The notes under the pieces: generated by a model
Told to the model about the DNA's origin: nothing
The model's input: the letters and a program-made list of their open reading frames with translations, nothing else
Databases searched by the model: none
DNA from: Mycobacterium sp. URHB0044
GTDB taxonomy: Bacteria; Actinomycetota; Actinomycetes; Mycobacteriales; Mycobacteriaceae
NCBI RefSeq assembly: GCF_000620625.1
Contig: NZ_JIAW01000003.1
Coordinates: 248,001-312,000, forward strand
Direction of reading: 5' to 3'
Length of the DNA stretch: 64,000 bases
Made by a program: the position numbers and the translations under genes
In this document: positions 41,111 to 50,172 of the stretch, one piece after another
How positions within the stretch are numbered: the stretch's first letter is position 1
How the letters are laid out: every line of letters starts with the position of its first letter

Positions 41111-42223
41111 TTGCGCAGCCCCGTCGTGCTGGCCCCCATGGCCGGAGTGACGAACGTCGCGTTCCGCACGCTGTGCCGAGAGTTGGAACTGGCCAGGGCG
41201 GGCACCGTCAGCGGTCTCTACGTGTGCGAGATGGTCACGGCCCGCGCGCTGGTCGAGCGGCATCCCGTCACGCTGCACATGACCACGTTCGCGCCCGACG
41301 AGTCACCGCGGTCGTTGCAGCTCTACACCGTCGACCCGGACACCACGTTCGCTGCGGCCAAGATGATCGCCGACGAAGGCATGGCCGACCACATCGACAT
41401 GAACTTCGGCTGCCCGGTGCCCAAGGTCACCCGGCGCGGCGGCGGCGCGGCCCTGCCGTACAAGCGGAAGTTGTTCGGCCAGATCGTCGCCGCTGCCGTG
41501 CGCGCAACCGAGGGCTCCGGCATACCCGTCACCGTGAAGTTCCGGGTCGGCATCGACGACGCCCACCACACGCACCTCGACGCCGGCCGGATCGCCGCCG
41601 AGGAAGGTGCGGCCGCGGTAGCGCTGCACGCCCGCACCGCCGCGCAGCGCTACTCGGGTAGCGCGGACTGGGAGCAGATCGCGCTGCTCAAGCAACACGT
41701 CACCAGCGTGCCCGTGCTGGGCAACGGCGACATCTTCGACGCCGACGACGCGCGGGCCATGATGGCGACGACGGGGTGTGACGGAGTCGTCATCGGACGC
41801 GGTTGCCTGGGCCGCCCGTGGCTGTTCGCCGAATTGTCCGCCGGGTTCTCCGGGCGCGAGGTGGCCACTCCGCCGACGCTGGGCGAGGTCGCGTCGATCA
41901 TCCGTAGGCACGGAGAGCTCTTGGTCGAACACTTCGGCGAGGACAAGGGCATGCGCGACATCCGCAAGCACGTCGCCTGGTATCTGCACGGATTTCCCGC
42001 TGGATCCGATCTGCGACGCGCGATGGCGCTGGTCAAGACCCTCGCGGAGCTCGACGAGCTGTTGTCCCGCCTCGACCCCGACGTGCCGTTCCCCTCGGCC
42101 GCCGAGGGCCCGCGCGGACGCCAGGGCTCACCGGGGTCGGTGGCGCTGCCGGAGAACTGGCTGAGCGATCCAGAGGACTGCACGGTTCCCGCGGGCGCCG
42201 ACGTCATGCACTCGGGAGGCTGA
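41111..42223 (+). CDS. dus: tRNA-dihydrouridine synthase (DusB-like)
   Basis: A 370-residue FMN-dependent enzyme that reduces uridines in the tRNA D-loop. Motifs are VVLAPMAGVTNVAFR, DHIDMNFGCPVPKVTRRGGG with the catalytic Cys, VTVKFRVGIDD, LHARTAAQRYSG and GVVIGRGCLGRPWLF. The start is uncertain. TTG 41111 is the only plausible codon, yet the family's first strand (HIGPIALRSP) begins six codons further upstream in frame without an ATG or GTG. It directly follows desA1, as in M. tuberculosis. Confidence 0.9.
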   Translation: MRSPVVLAPMAGVTNVAFRTLCRELELARAGTVSGLYVCEMVTARALVERHPVTLHMTTFAPDESPRSLQLYTVDPDTTFAAAKMIADEGMADHIDMNFGCPVPKVTRRGGGAALPYKRKLFGQIVAAAVRATEGSGIPVTVKFRVGIDDAHHTHLDAGRIAAEEGAAAVALHARTAAQRYSGSADWEQIALLKQHVTSVPVLGNGDIFDADDARAMMATTGCDGVVIGRGCLGRPWLFAELSAGFSGREVATPPTLGEVASIIRRHGELLVEHFGEDKGMRDIRKHVAWYLHGFPAGSDLRRAMALVKTLAELDELLSRLDPDVPFPSAAEGPRGRQGSPGSVALPENWLSDPEDCTVPAGADVMHSGG

Positions 42224-42296
42224 TTCGTCCACGCCGGAGGCTGAATCGTCCACGCCGGAGGCGGAATCGTCCACGCCGGAGGCGGAATCGTCTCAG
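42221..42296 (+). repeat. 21-bp tandem repeat after dus
   Basis: Three copies of a 21-bp unit (TGATTCGTCCACGCCGGAGGC, differing at one or two positions) at 42221-42241, 42242-42262 and 42263-42283, plus a partial fourth. The array begins exactly at the dus stop codon. In one plus-strand frame it encodes a repeated AESSTPE. The rest of the gap to 42506 shows no gene. Confidence 0.85.
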
Positions 42297-42505
42297 TGCC
42301 GAGACGTCATCGAGACGGCACTGACACTTCCTCCGACTGGCCCTCTCTCAGGATGTCTCAGTACGATGAGTGCCTTATCGCGACGGCTCCGAGTGGCGGA
42401 GCCGACGACGTACTGCTAAAGAAATCAGGAAGCACGCAGAGAATCTGCGCCCTGAGGTTCATGAAGCCGGGCTACACACGCCTGGGAGTCGGAGGCCGGT
42501 AGGAC

Positions 42506-44572
42506 ATGAGTGACGGCGACAACGCCACTCCTGGCCGTCCCGGTTCTTCCGGCCGCGGCGAATCCGGCGACGACAACCAATGGCTTACCCGATCTGCACG
42601 GCCGATGCCAGGCGCCGCGCCGTGGGAACGCAGCCCGAGGGCGTTCGGCCCCAGTCCGGTGGACGATGAGCCCTCCGACCAGCATCTCGACGAGCCGTCC
42701 CCGTCCCAGCACACCGACGGCGTCACCGTCGCGGACCTGATCGCCAAGCTGTCGGGCACCCGCGCCGAACCCCTGGACGAACCACCGCGCCATCGCGCCG
42801 ACCCAGACCCAGAACCCGAACCCGAAGCCGCATACGAGCCGGAGCCGCAACCCCCGCTCCGCGTTGCCCCACCAACGCTGCCCGCGTACTCGAGCGAGCG
42901 GGACGGCGATCCGATCACCGAGGTCTTCCCTCGGCTCTCCGACACCGATTCCGAATTGCCGATCCTGTCGGATGCGCGTCGCCCGCCGAAGCGCATCGGT
43001 GGTGCGGCGCTCACCGAGAAACCCGAATCGCACCGCGGCCGACGTACCGCGATGGTCGTCGGGCGAGTCGCCGTCGCGCTGATCGCGGTCCTCGCGCTCG
43101 CGCTCACCGGCGCCGCATGGCAGTGGCAATCGACCAAGAACCGCAGTTTGAACAAGGTCTCCGCGCTCGACCTCAATTCGCGCGACATCCTCGACCCCAA
43201 CGCGCAGTTCGGCGACGAGAACTTCCTGATCGTCGGCGTCGACAGCCGGTTCGGGCAGAACGCCGACATGGGCGCGGGCGACACCGCCGACGCCGGCGGC
43301 GCCCGGTCGGACACCGTGATGTTGGTGAACATCCCGGCCAACCGCAAACGCGTCGTCGCCGTCTCCTTCCCACGCGATCTCGCGATCACGCCGATCAAGT
43401 GCGAACCATGGAACGCCGAGACGGGCGCATACGGCCCGCTCTACGACGAGGACACCGAGACCTACGGTCCCGACGAGGTCTACACCGAGACCAAGCTCAA
43501 CTCGGCCTATTCCTTCGGTGGGCCAAAGTGCCTGGTCAAACTGATCCAGAAGTTGTCCGGCCTGTCCATCAACCGGTTCATGGCCGTCGACTTCGCCGGT
43601 TTCGCGACGATGGTCGACGCTCTCGGTGGCGTCGAGGTATGCAGCACCACACCGCTGGAGGACTACGAACTCGGCACCGTCCTCGCGAACGCAGGCCGCC
43701 AAGTCGTCGACGGTCACACCGCCCTGCAGTACGTGCGCGCCCGTCAGGTCACGACCGAGACGAACGGTGACTACGGCCGCATCAAACGCCAGCAGCTGTT
43801 CCTGTCGTCGCTGCTGCGGTCGCTCATCTCGAAGGACACGTTCTTCAGCCTCAGCAAGCTCAACAACGTCGTCAACATGTTCATCAACGACAGCTACGTC
43901 GACAACATCCAGACCAAGGACCTCGTCGACCTCGGCCAATCCATTCAAGGCGTGAACGCCGGCCGCATCACCTTTGTGACGGTGCCGACCGGCGAAACGG
44001 ACTCCGAGGGCAACGAGCCGCCGCGCGAGGAGGACATGCGCGCGCTGTTCGACGCGATCATCAACGACGATCCGCTGCCCGAGGAGAAGAACGCCGACAA
44101 CACCCCGGTACCGGGAACCCCGACCAGCGAGCCCGCTCCTGGCCCCAATGGCGAGTTGGTCGACGCCGTCACCACCAGCCCCGGCGAGATCACCGTGCGG
44201 GTCTCCAACTCGACCGGCGAGGACGGTCTGGCGTCCGTCGCGGCCAGTGAGCTGCAACAACACGGCTTCAACGTCACCGACCCCGACGACTATCCCGGGC
44301 CGCTGGACTCGACCACGGTGTTCTTCTCCGCAGGCAACGAGCAGGCCGCGGCGACGGTCGCGTCGTCCTTCGCCAATCCGACCATCGAACGGGTGTCGGG
44401 CATGGGCAACGTGGTCAGGGTGGTCCTGGGGTCCGACTTCAATGCGGTCGCCCCGCCGACGCCGAGCGGTTCCCCGATCCAGGTGCACGTGGTCAAGGAC
44501 AGCAGCAGCCAACCCACCCACCTGCCGGAGGACCTGACGGTCACCAACGCGGCGGACACCAGCTGCGAGTGA
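42506..44572 (+). CDS. LytR-CpsA-Psr (LCP) family cell-wall ligase with LytR_C domain
   Basis: A 688-residue membrane protein. Residues 1-180 are a Pro/Glu-rich cytoplasmic tail, one membrane helix covers about 183-206, the LCP catalytic domain about 240-440 (GVDSRFG, SDTVMLVNI, SFPRDLAI, FAGFATMVDALGGVEV, YVRARQ), and a C-terminal LytR_C domain about 540-640 (ITVRVSNSTGEDGLASVAAS). LCP enzymes attach arabinogalactan to peptidoglycan in mycobacteria. ATG 42506 gives the full tail. It corresponds to Rv0822c by position. Confidence 0.9.
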   Translation: MSDGDNATPGRPGSSGRGESGDDNQWLTRSARPMPGAAPWERSPRAFGPSPVDDEPSDQHLDEPSPSQHTDGVTVADLIAKLSGTRAEPLDEPPRHRADPDPEPEPEAAYEPEPQPPLRVAPPTLPAYSSERDGDPITEVFPRLSDTDSELPILSDARRPPKRIGGAALTEKPESHRGRRTAMVVGRVAVALIAVLALALTGAAWQWQSTKNRSLNKVSALDLNSRDILDPNAQFGDENFLIVGVDSRFGQNADMGAGDTADAGGARSDTVMLVNIPANRKRVVAVSFPRDLAITPIKCEPWNAETGAYGPLYDEDTETYGPDEVYTETKLNSAYSFGGPKCLVKLIQKLSGLSINRFMAVDFAGFATMVDALGGVEVCSTTPLEDYELGTVLANAGRQVVDGHTALQYVRARQVTTETNGDYGRIKRQQLFLSSLLRSLISKDTFFSLSKLNNVVNMFINDSYVDNIQTKDLVDLGQSIQGVNAGRITFVTVPTGETDSEGNEPPREEDMRALFDAIINDDPLPEEKNADNTPVPGTPTSEPAPGPNGELVDAVTTSPGEITVRVSNSTGEDGLASVAASELQQHGFNVTDPDDYPGPLDSTTVFFSAGNEQAAATVASSFANPTIERVSGMGNVVRVVLGSDFNAVAPPTPSGSPIQVHVVKDSSSQPTHLPEDLTVTNAADTSCE

Positions 44573-44600
44573 CGGCGCCAGTGCCATCGTGGCAGGTGGC

Positions 44601-44618
44601 ATTCATCTTTCGTTCACC
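44601..44618 (+). promoter_or_regulatory. PHO-box-like direct repeat before phoY2
   Basis: ATTCATC (44601-44607) and GTTCACC (44612-44618) are spaced 11 bases apart. The same arrangement (GTTCATC-N4-GTTCATC) precedes pstS. The form fits binding by an OmpR-type regulator such as RegX3. Confidence 0.55.
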
Positions 44619-44651
44619 CTCGACGTCATGACCTTTCCGCGTGCCAGACCG

Positions 44652-44664
44652 TAGGCTTGGCGCA
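44652..44664 (+). promoter_or_regulatory. Leaderless promoter of phoY2
   Basis: The -10 box TAGGCT (44652-44657) ends six bases before ATG 44664. There is no ribosome-binding site, so the transcript probably starts at the ATG. Confidence 0.6.
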
Positions 44665-45332
44665 TGCGTACCGCTTACCACGAGCAACTGGCCGCCCTGA
44701 CGGACCAGCTCGGCGAGATGTGCGGGCTTGCGGGCGGAGCGATGGAACGCGCCACCCAGGCCCTACTTCAGGCCGACCTGGTGCTCGCCGAGCAGGTCAT
44801 CACCGACCACGAACAGATCGCCGCGATGAGCGCGCGCGCCGAAGAGGCCGCGTTCGTACTCCTTGCGCTGCAGGCGCCGGTTGCGGGTGATCTGCGGGCC
44901 ATCGTCAGCTCGATTCAGATCGTCGCCGACGTCGACAGGATGGGTGCGCTCGCGCTGCACGTCGCCAAGATCGCCCGGCGACGTCACCCACAGCACGCGC
45001 TGCCCGAGGAAGTCAACGGCTACTTTGCCGAAATGGGCCGTGTCGCAGTCGAATTGGGCAACAGTGCCCAAGAGGTGCTGCTCACCCGTGACCCCGAGAA
45101 GGCCGCCCGCATCCGCGAAGAAGACGACGCGATGGACGACCTGCACCGCCACCTGTTCAACGTGCTGATGGACCGCGAGTGGAAGCACGGCGTGACGGCG
45201 GCCGTCGACGTGACGCTGTTGAGCCGCTTCTACGAGCGGTTCGCCGACCACGCCGTCGAGGTCGCCCGGCGGGTCATCTTCCAGGTCACCGGCCACTTCC
45301 CCCAGGAAGAGGACGTTCCCGCGCCGCACTGA
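44664..45332 (+). CDS. phoY2: Phosphate transport system regulator PhoU-like
   Basis: A 222-residue PhoU protein with two three-helix repeats. Each carries a metal-binding motif of the E/D-x(3)-D-x(3)-D class ([20 protein letters not shown] and [17 protein letters not shown]). It relays the state of the Pst transporter to SenX3-RegX3 and is linked to persistence in mycobacteria. ATG 44664 is leaderless, with the PHO-box-like repeat 46-63 bases upstream. The pst operon lies 1.6 kb away. Confidence 0.92.
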   Translation: MRTAYHEQLAALTDQLGEMCGLAGGAMERATQALLQADLVLAEQVITDHEQIAAMSARAEEAAFVLLALQAPVAGDLRAIVSSIQIVADVDRMGALALHVAKIARRRHPQHALPEEVNGYFAEMGRVAVELGNSAQEVLLTRDPEKAARIREEDDAMDDLHRHLFNVLMDREWKHGVTAAVDVTLLSRFYERFADHAVEVARRVIFQVTGHFPQEEDVPAPH

Positions 45333-45337
45333 CGCGA

Positions 45338-45856
45338 CTACTCGCCGATCACCAGGCGGACGCCCACCTTTCTGGCGTGGGCCAGGTCCGCAAGCACCTT
45401 CGTGAGCACCTGTAATTCGGCACTGCTGTAGCGCTTCAAGAAGTCGTGCAGGCCTTGGGTCATCTCGTCGTGCATGCGGCGGTGGACGTCCGTCACCAGC
45501 TCACCGTCCGGGGTCGGGCTGAGCTGGACTTCCTTGCGATTGCCGGGGACGGGCGTGCGGGCCACCAGCCCGGCATCCACCAGCCGCTGGACGTGCTTGG
45601 ACACGGTGCCCTTCAGCTGACCCGACCGCGCGGCGAGTCCGACGACGCTCACGGGGCCCTCGGCGATCGCCGCGAGCAGGTGCATCGACAGCCTGGGTAG
45701 CGCCCGGACGGTGGGCGCCAACCGGGCCGGACAGCGTTCCGCCATGAAGTCGCGCTCGGCGTCGCCGTCCTCATCGGTGTCGAACTTGCCCCCCACGACG
45801 CCGAGCAGGTCGTCGATGTCCGCGATGAGCGCCGACTTGGTTTTCACGGAAACCAT
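45338..45856 (-). CDS. MarR-family transcriptional regulator
   Basis: A 172-residue winged-helix MarR protein. The DNA-binding part is LSMHLLAAIAEGPVSVVGLA, RSGQLKGTVSKHVQRLVDA, then GLVARTPVPGNRKEVQLSPT. The N-terminal 45 residues are longer than in short MarR proteins. ATG 45856 is preferred. It is divergent from the zinc-free alcohol dehydrogenase-like gene, and an operator candidate lies between them. Confidence 0.87.
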   Translation of the reverse strand: MVSVKTKSALIADIDDLLGVVGGKFDTDEDGDAERDFMAERCPARLAPTVRALPRLSMHLLAAIAEGPVSVVGLAARSGQLKGTVSKHVQRLVDAGLVARTPVPGNRKEVQLSPTPDGELVTDVHRRMHDEMTQGLHDFLKRYSSAELQVLTKVLADLAHARKVGVRLVIGE

Positions 45857-45886
45857 ATTGCCAGCTTCGCCATCCGTCGGTACATT

Positions 45887-45900
45887 GTTTCCAGAGAAAC
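45887..45900. promoter_or_regulatory. Candidate MarR operator
   Basis: GTTTC-CAGA-GAAAC, a perfect five-base-arm inverted repeat in the 65-base divergent gap between the MarR gene and the MDR dehydrogenase gene. Confidence 0.5.
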
Positions 45901-45921
45901 CATTTACCGAAGGGTGGCACC

Positions 45922-46896
45922 ATGAAAGCCGCAGTCGTCGATGCTTGGGGCCACGCACCGGTCTACACCGACCATCCCGAGCCATCCGCCCGCGATGGCG
46001 CGGTGGTGGCCACCGTGGAGGCGTCCGCGCTGACCAACCTCACCCGCGGCATCGTGTCGGGAAAACACTACGCCAGCAAGGCGATTGCGCTTCCCGCCAT
46101 TCCGGGCGTCGACGGAGTCGCCCGGCTGGACGACGGCCGTCGCGTCTACGTAGGCGCGCTGCCGCCGTACGGGATGATGGCCGAACGCACGCTGGTCGAC
46201 CCGCAGACCGCGCTGGAACTACCGGACGGCATCGATTCCGTGACCGCTGCCGCCATCCCCAATCCCGGCGTGTCCGCGTGGATGTCGCTGGAGCACGCGG
46301 CGGCGATCCGACCCGGCGACCACGTACTGGTGCTCGGCGCCACCGGCGTCACCGGCTCCATCGCCGTCCAATTGGCGAAGTCGGCATTCGGGGCTGGACG
46401 GGTGGTGGTGGCGGGCCGCGACACCGCCCGCCTGGCATGGTTGCGCGACGTGGGTGCCGACGAGGCCATCACACTCGGCGCCGAAGACGTGGGCGCCCGC
46501 GTCGCCGCCCTGCATGCCGAGCATCCGTTCGACGCGGTGCTCGACTACTTGTGGGGCGAGCCTGCCGAACACGTGCTCGAGGCCCTGGCGAGCAACTCAT
46601 TGGCCGCCGGCTACCACGCCATCCGGTTCGTCCAGATCGGCTCCATGGCCGGGCCAACGTTGAACCTGCCCGCCGGCATCCTGCGCAGTACGGGCATCAC
46701 GCTGTCGGGCATCGGGATCGGGAGCATGCCGCCCGAGGTGATGGCACGGATGCGCACCGAGGCTCTGCCACGGCTGTTCGCGATGGTTGCGAGCGGTGAA
46801 CTGCAGCTGCGCACGCGGCAGCGGCCACTCTCCGACGTCGAGCAGGTCTGGACGGCGACCGAGCCGTCGGGCACCCGAGTGGTGCTGACCCCGTGA
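45922..46896 (+). CDS. MDR-family quinone oxidoreductase/alcohol dehydrogenase-like protein
   Basis: A 324-residue medium-chain dehydrogenase/reductase without the zinc-binding cysteines, so it is of the NADPH:quinone oxidoreductase type. It begins MKAAVVDAWGHAPVYTDHPE; the cofactor site is VLVLGATGVTGSIAVQLAKS. It ends four bases before the convergent pstB copy. Together with the divergent MarR gene it forms a typical redox- or electrophile-responsive pair; the substrate is unknown. Confidence 0.87.
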   Translation: MKAAVVDAWGHAPVYTDHPEPSARDGAVVATVEASALTNLTRGIVSGKHYASKAIALPAIPGVDGVARLDDGRRVYVGALPPYGMMAERTLVDPQTALELPDGIDSVTAAAIPNPGVSAWMSLEHAAAIRPGDHVLVLGATGVTGSIAVQLAKSAFGAGRVVVAGRDTARLAWLRDVGADEAITLGAEDVGARVAALHAEHPFDAVLDYLWGEPAEHVLEALASNSLAAGYHAIRFVQIGSMAGPTLNLPAGILRSTGITLSGIGIGSMPPEVMARMRTEALPRLFAMVASGELQLRTRQRPLSDVEQVWTATEPSGTRVVLTP

Positions 46897-46900
46897 CGGC

Positions 46901-47677
46901 CTAGCCGAAGCGGCCCGAGATGTAGTCCTCGGTGGCCTTCTGGGTGGGATTGGAGAAGATCTTCTCGGTGTCGTCGATCTCGATGAGCTTGCCGGGTTTG
47001 CCGGTCGCCTCGAGGTTGAAGAAACCGGTCTGATCACTGACCCGTGCCGCCTGCTGCATGTTGTGGGTGACGATGACGATCGTGTAGTCCTGCTTCAGCT
47101 CGGAGATCAAGTCTTCGATCGCCAGCGTCGAGATCGGATCCAGCGCCGAACACGGCTCGTCCATCAGCAGCACGTCGGGCTGTACCGCGATCGCGCGTGC
47201 GATGCACAACCGCTGCTGCTGACCACCGGACAGACCGCCACCCGGCTTGTCCAGCCGGTCCTTGACCTCGTTCCACAGGTTCGCACCCCTGAGCGACCGC
47301 TCCGCGACCTCGTGGAGCGTCGCCTTCTTGCGCATTCCCTGCAGCCTCAACCCGGCCACCACGTTGTCGCGAATCGACATGGTGGGGAACGGATTCGGCC
47401 GCTGGAACACCATGCCAATGGTCTTGCGCACGCTCACCGGGTCGACGCCTGCACCGTAGATGTCCTCACCGTCGAGCAAGACCGAACCCGTGACGCGCGC
47501 GCCGGAGACGACCTCGTGCATGCGGTTGATGGTGCGCAGCAACGTGGACTTGCCGCAGCCCGACGGCCCGATGAACGCCATCACGCTGCGCGGCTGCACC
47601 GCCAGCGCGACGTCGGCCACGGCATGGAACGACCCGTAGTAGCAGTTGACATTCTCGAGATCCAGCCGCTTGGCCAC
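46901..47677 (-). CDS. pstB: Phosphate ABC transporter ATP-binding protein, second copy
   Basis: A 258-residue ATPase energising phosphate import through PstC/PstA. It has Walker [13 protein letters not shown] signature [14 protein letters not shown], Walker [14 protein letters not shown] and switch His in VTHNMQQA. By eye it differs from the copy at 48471-49247 at about 25 of 258 positions, nearly all in the first half; the second halves are almost identical. Start GTG 47677. It is last in the pst operon, after an atypical response regulator, and may correspond to M. tuberculosis phoT. Confidence 0.93.
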   Translation of the reverse strand: MAKRLDLENVNCYYGSFHAVADVALAVQPRSVMAFIGPSGCGKSTLLRTINRMHEVVSGARVTGSVLLDGEDIYGAGVDPVSVRKTIGMVFQRPNPFPTMSIRDNVVAGLRLQGMRKKATLHEVAERSLRGANLWNEVKDRLDKPGGGLSGGQQQRLCIARAIAVQPDVLLMDEPCSALDPISTLAIEDLISELKQDYTIVIVTHNMQQAARVSDQTGFFNLEATGKPGKLIEIDDTEKIFSNPTQKATEDYISGRFG

Positions 47678-47722
47678 CGTGTGCTCCTCAACGTTCTCGG
47701 GGAGACTACCCGCGTGAGGACG

Positions 47723-48466
47723 TCAGGCGCAGATCGATGGGGCGAGCCGGTATCCGGCGCCGCGGATGGTGCGAATGTACTCGCCGTGCTCGGGGTCGGC
47801 CCCGAGCTTGGCGCGGAGCCGTTTGACGTGCACGGCAACGGTATTGGTGTGCGAGGGGTGGCCCCACACGGCCGTGCTGATCTCCTCGCTGCTGGCAACG
47901 CTGCCGCGGCGCTCGATCAGGAAGACGAGCAGCTCGAGTTCGCGTTGCGTCAGCTGCACGTCGCGCCCGCGCACGCGCGTTTCGTATCCACGCCGGTCGA
48001 CGTGGATGGGACCGGCGGTGAAGACGGCGGGTTCCAGCGCCGAGTGACCGTTGGTGTCGAGGGCGAACGGGGCGATGGCGGCGATGTCGTAGGGCCGCAG
48101 GATGACCGCGGAAGCCCCCGCTGCCAGCGCACGGCGGGCGGGTTCTTCCTCACCGGGGGCTGCGCCGACCAGGATGGGCAGCGTGGATCGGCTGCGGACG
48201 GCTGCGGAGATCCGCGCCGCATCGACGGCCTCGGTGTGCGCAGCGATCACCAGGGCGTTGGGCAACTCGGCACCGACGACGAGGAGCGCTTCTGCACCGT
48301 CGCGACACCAGGTCGTCTCGATGCCGATCTGTGCTGCCGCTTCGACGAGCTCGGCCGCCATCGCCTGATCGGCTTCGGCGAGGACCAGGCTGCCCCGCGT
48401 CGCCGGGCCGTGTCCGTTCACCGTCACCAACGGTACGCACTTCCCCTGTGAGCCAACTGAACTCAC
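47723..48466 (-). CDS. Atypical OmpR-type response regulator between two pstB genes
   Basis: A 247-residue protein with a receiver-like N-terminal domain and a C-terminal winged helix (LTQRELELLVFLIERRGSVA, VWGHPSHTNTVAVHVKRLRA, then IRTIRGAGYRLAP). The receiver lacks a clear phospho-acceptor: the segment aligning with it is NALVIAAHTEAVD, and the acidic pocket is poor. It may therefore work without phosphorylation, as GlnR does. GTG 48466 is five bases after the pstB stop without its own ribosome-binding site, so it is translationally coupled. Its targets are unknown; phosphate genes are the obvious guess. Confidence 0.82.
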   Translation of the reverse strand: MSSVGSQGKCVPLVTVNGHGPATRGSLVLAEADQAMAAELVEAAAQIGIETTWCRDGAEALLVVGAELPNALVIAAHTEAVDAARISAAVRSRSTLPILVGAAPGEEEPARRALAAGASAVILRPYDIAAIAPFALDTNGHSALEPAVFTAGPIHVDRRGYETRVRGRDVQLTQRELELLVFLIERRGSVASSEEISTAVWGHPSHTNTVAVHVKRLRAKLGADPEHGEYIRTIRGAGYRLAPSICA

Positions 48467-48470
48467 ACCG

Positions 48471-49247
48471 TCAGCCGAAGCGCCCGGAGATGTAGTCCTC
48501 GGTGGCCTTCTGGGTGGGATTGGAGAAGATCTTCTCGGTGTCGTCGATCTCGATGAGCCGGCCAGGCTTGCCGGTCGCCTCGAGGTTGAAGAAGCCGGTC
48601 TGATCGCTGACGCGAGCGGCCTGCTGCATGTTGTGGGTGACGATCACGATGGTGTAGTCCTGCTTGAGCTCACCGATCAGGTCCTCGATCGCCAGCGTCG
48701 AGATCGGATCCAGCGCCGAACACGGCTCGTCCATCAGCAACACGTCCGGCTGCACCGCGATCGCGCGGGCGATGCACAGGCGCTGCTGCTGCCCACCGGA
48801 CAGGCCACCGCCCGGCTTGTCCAGCCGGTCCTTGACCTCGTTCCACAGGTTCGCGCCCTTCAGCGACCGCTCGACGACCTCCTCGAGCGTCTTCTTGTTG
48901 CGCACACCCTGCAGCTTCAAACCGGCCACCACGTTGTCGCCAATGGACATGGTGGGGAACGGATTCGGCCGCTGGAACACCATGCCGATGGTCTTGCGCA
49001 CGCTCACCGGGTCGATGCCGGCGCCGTAGATGTCCTCACCGTCCATCAGCACCGAACCCTCGACGCGCGCACCGGGAAGCACCTCGTGCATCCGGTTCAG
49101 CGTGCGGAGCACGGTCGACTTGCCGCAACCGGACGGGCCGATGAACGCCGTCACGCTGCGCGGCGGTACGGACAGTCCGACGTCGGCGACCGCGTGGAAG
49201 GAGCCGTAGTAGATGTTCAGATCTTTGAGATCCAAGCGCTTGGCCAT
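48471..49247 (-). CDS. pstB: Phosphate ABC transporter ATP-binding protein
   Basis: A 258-residue PstB with Walker [10 protein letters not shown], signature LSGGQQQRL, Walker [13 protein letters not shown] and the H-loop VTHNMQQA. It follows pstA by 22 bases on the same strand, in the usual pstSCAB order, so this is the resident copy. It is duplicated at 46901-47677. Confidence 0.95.
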   Translation of the reverse strand: MAKRLDLKDLNIYYGSFHAVADVGLSVPPRSVTAFIGPSGCGKSTVLRTLNRMHEVLPGARVEGSVLMDGEDIYGAGIDPVSVRKTIGMVFQRPNPFPTMSIGDNVVAGLKLQGVRNKKTLEEVVERSLKGANLWNEVKDRLDKPGGGLSGGQQQRLCIARAIAVQPDVLLMDEPCSALDPISTLAIEDLIGELKQDYTIVIVTHNMQQAARVSDQTGFFNLEATGKPGRLIEIDDTEKIFSNPTQKATEDYISGRFG

Positions 49248-49269
49248 AGTTACTCCTCAAGAACTCTCG

Positions 49270-50172
49270 TTAGCGATTTCGCGCGAGGTACCGGTTGGCG
49301 AGCGCGGCCAACAGGTACAGCAGTGCGATCAGCAAGATCAGGGTCAGCGCGGCGCCCCACACGCGCAGTGCGCCGGCTGCCTCAGGGTTGGTCAGTTCGG
49401 TGTAGATCAGCAGCGGCAACGACGCCATGTTTCCGTCGAGCACGTCGAAGTTGATCGACCGGCTGTAACCGACGAGCACCAGAACCGGTGCGGTCTCGCC
49501 CATCACCCGGGCCAGGGCAAGCAGGATGCCGCTGATGATCCCGGGAAGAGCGGTGGGGATGACGACCCGCAGGATGGTCTTCCACTTCGGAATGCCCAAC
49601 GCGTAGGAGGCCTCGCGCAGTTCGTCGGGAACGAGCTTGAGCATTTCCTCGGTGTTGCGGACCACGACAGGAAGCATCAGCAGCACCAGTGCAAGCGACA
49701 CCGCGAAGGCGCTCTGCGGAAACCCGAGTGTCGTCACCCACAACGCAAAGATGAAGAGCGCGGCGACGATTGACGGAACCCCGGCGAGGATGTCGACCAT
49801 GAACGTCGTCACCTTCGCCAACCGACCCTTGCCGTACTCCACCAGGTAGACGGCGGCCATCACGCCCAAGGGCACGGACAGCACCGCTGCGATGAAGGCC
49901 TGGATGATCGTGCCGTACATCGCGTGGTAGACGCCGCCTGCCACCTGTTCGGGCAGCACCCCGGCCAGCGAACGGGTCCACCACGTCGAGGACAGGATCG
50001 CCTTGAAACCCTTGGCGACGACGGTGTACAGCAGCCATACCAACGGGATCAACGCGATCAGGAACGACGCGGTGAACAGCGTGCTGGCGAGGTTGTTCTT
50101 TAGCTTGCGCTTGACGCTGATCGCATGAAACGTCGGCGCCTTGACGGGCGTGTCGAGCGTGGTTTGTGTCAT
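49270..50172 (-). CDS. pstA: Phosphate ABC transporter permease PstA
   Basis: A 300-residue permease with six membrane helices and the EAA-type loop region ([40 protein letters not shown]). The start overlaps the pstC stop. It forms the channel with PstC. Confidence 0.95.
   Translation of the reverse strand: MTQTTLDTPVKAPTFHAISVKRKLKNNLASTLFTASFLIALIPLVWLLYTVVAKGFKAILSSTWWTRSLAGVLPEQVAGGVYHAMYGTIIQAFIAAVLSVPLGVMAAVYLVEYGKGRLAKVTTFMVDILAGVPSIVAALFIFALWVTTLGFPQSAFAVSLALVLLMLPVVVRNTEEMLKLVPDELREASYALGIPKWKTILRVVIPTALPGIISGILLALARVMGETAPVLVLVGYSRSINFDVLDGNMASLPLLIYTELTNPEAAGALRVWGAALTLILLIALLYLLAALANRYLARNR

Noticed and set aside
42221..42296. CRISPR array
   Set aside because: The 21-bp units are directly adjacent without spacers and no cas genes are present; it is a simple tandem repeat.
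42296..42502. 68-codon ORF before the LCP gene
   Set aside because: No ribosome-binding site, no recognisable domain, and it ends inside the LCP leader; probably chance.
47063..48451. Open plus-strand frame of 462 codons
   Set aside because: Antisense shadow spanning pstB and the response regulator; it would cross two genes with strong motif evidence.
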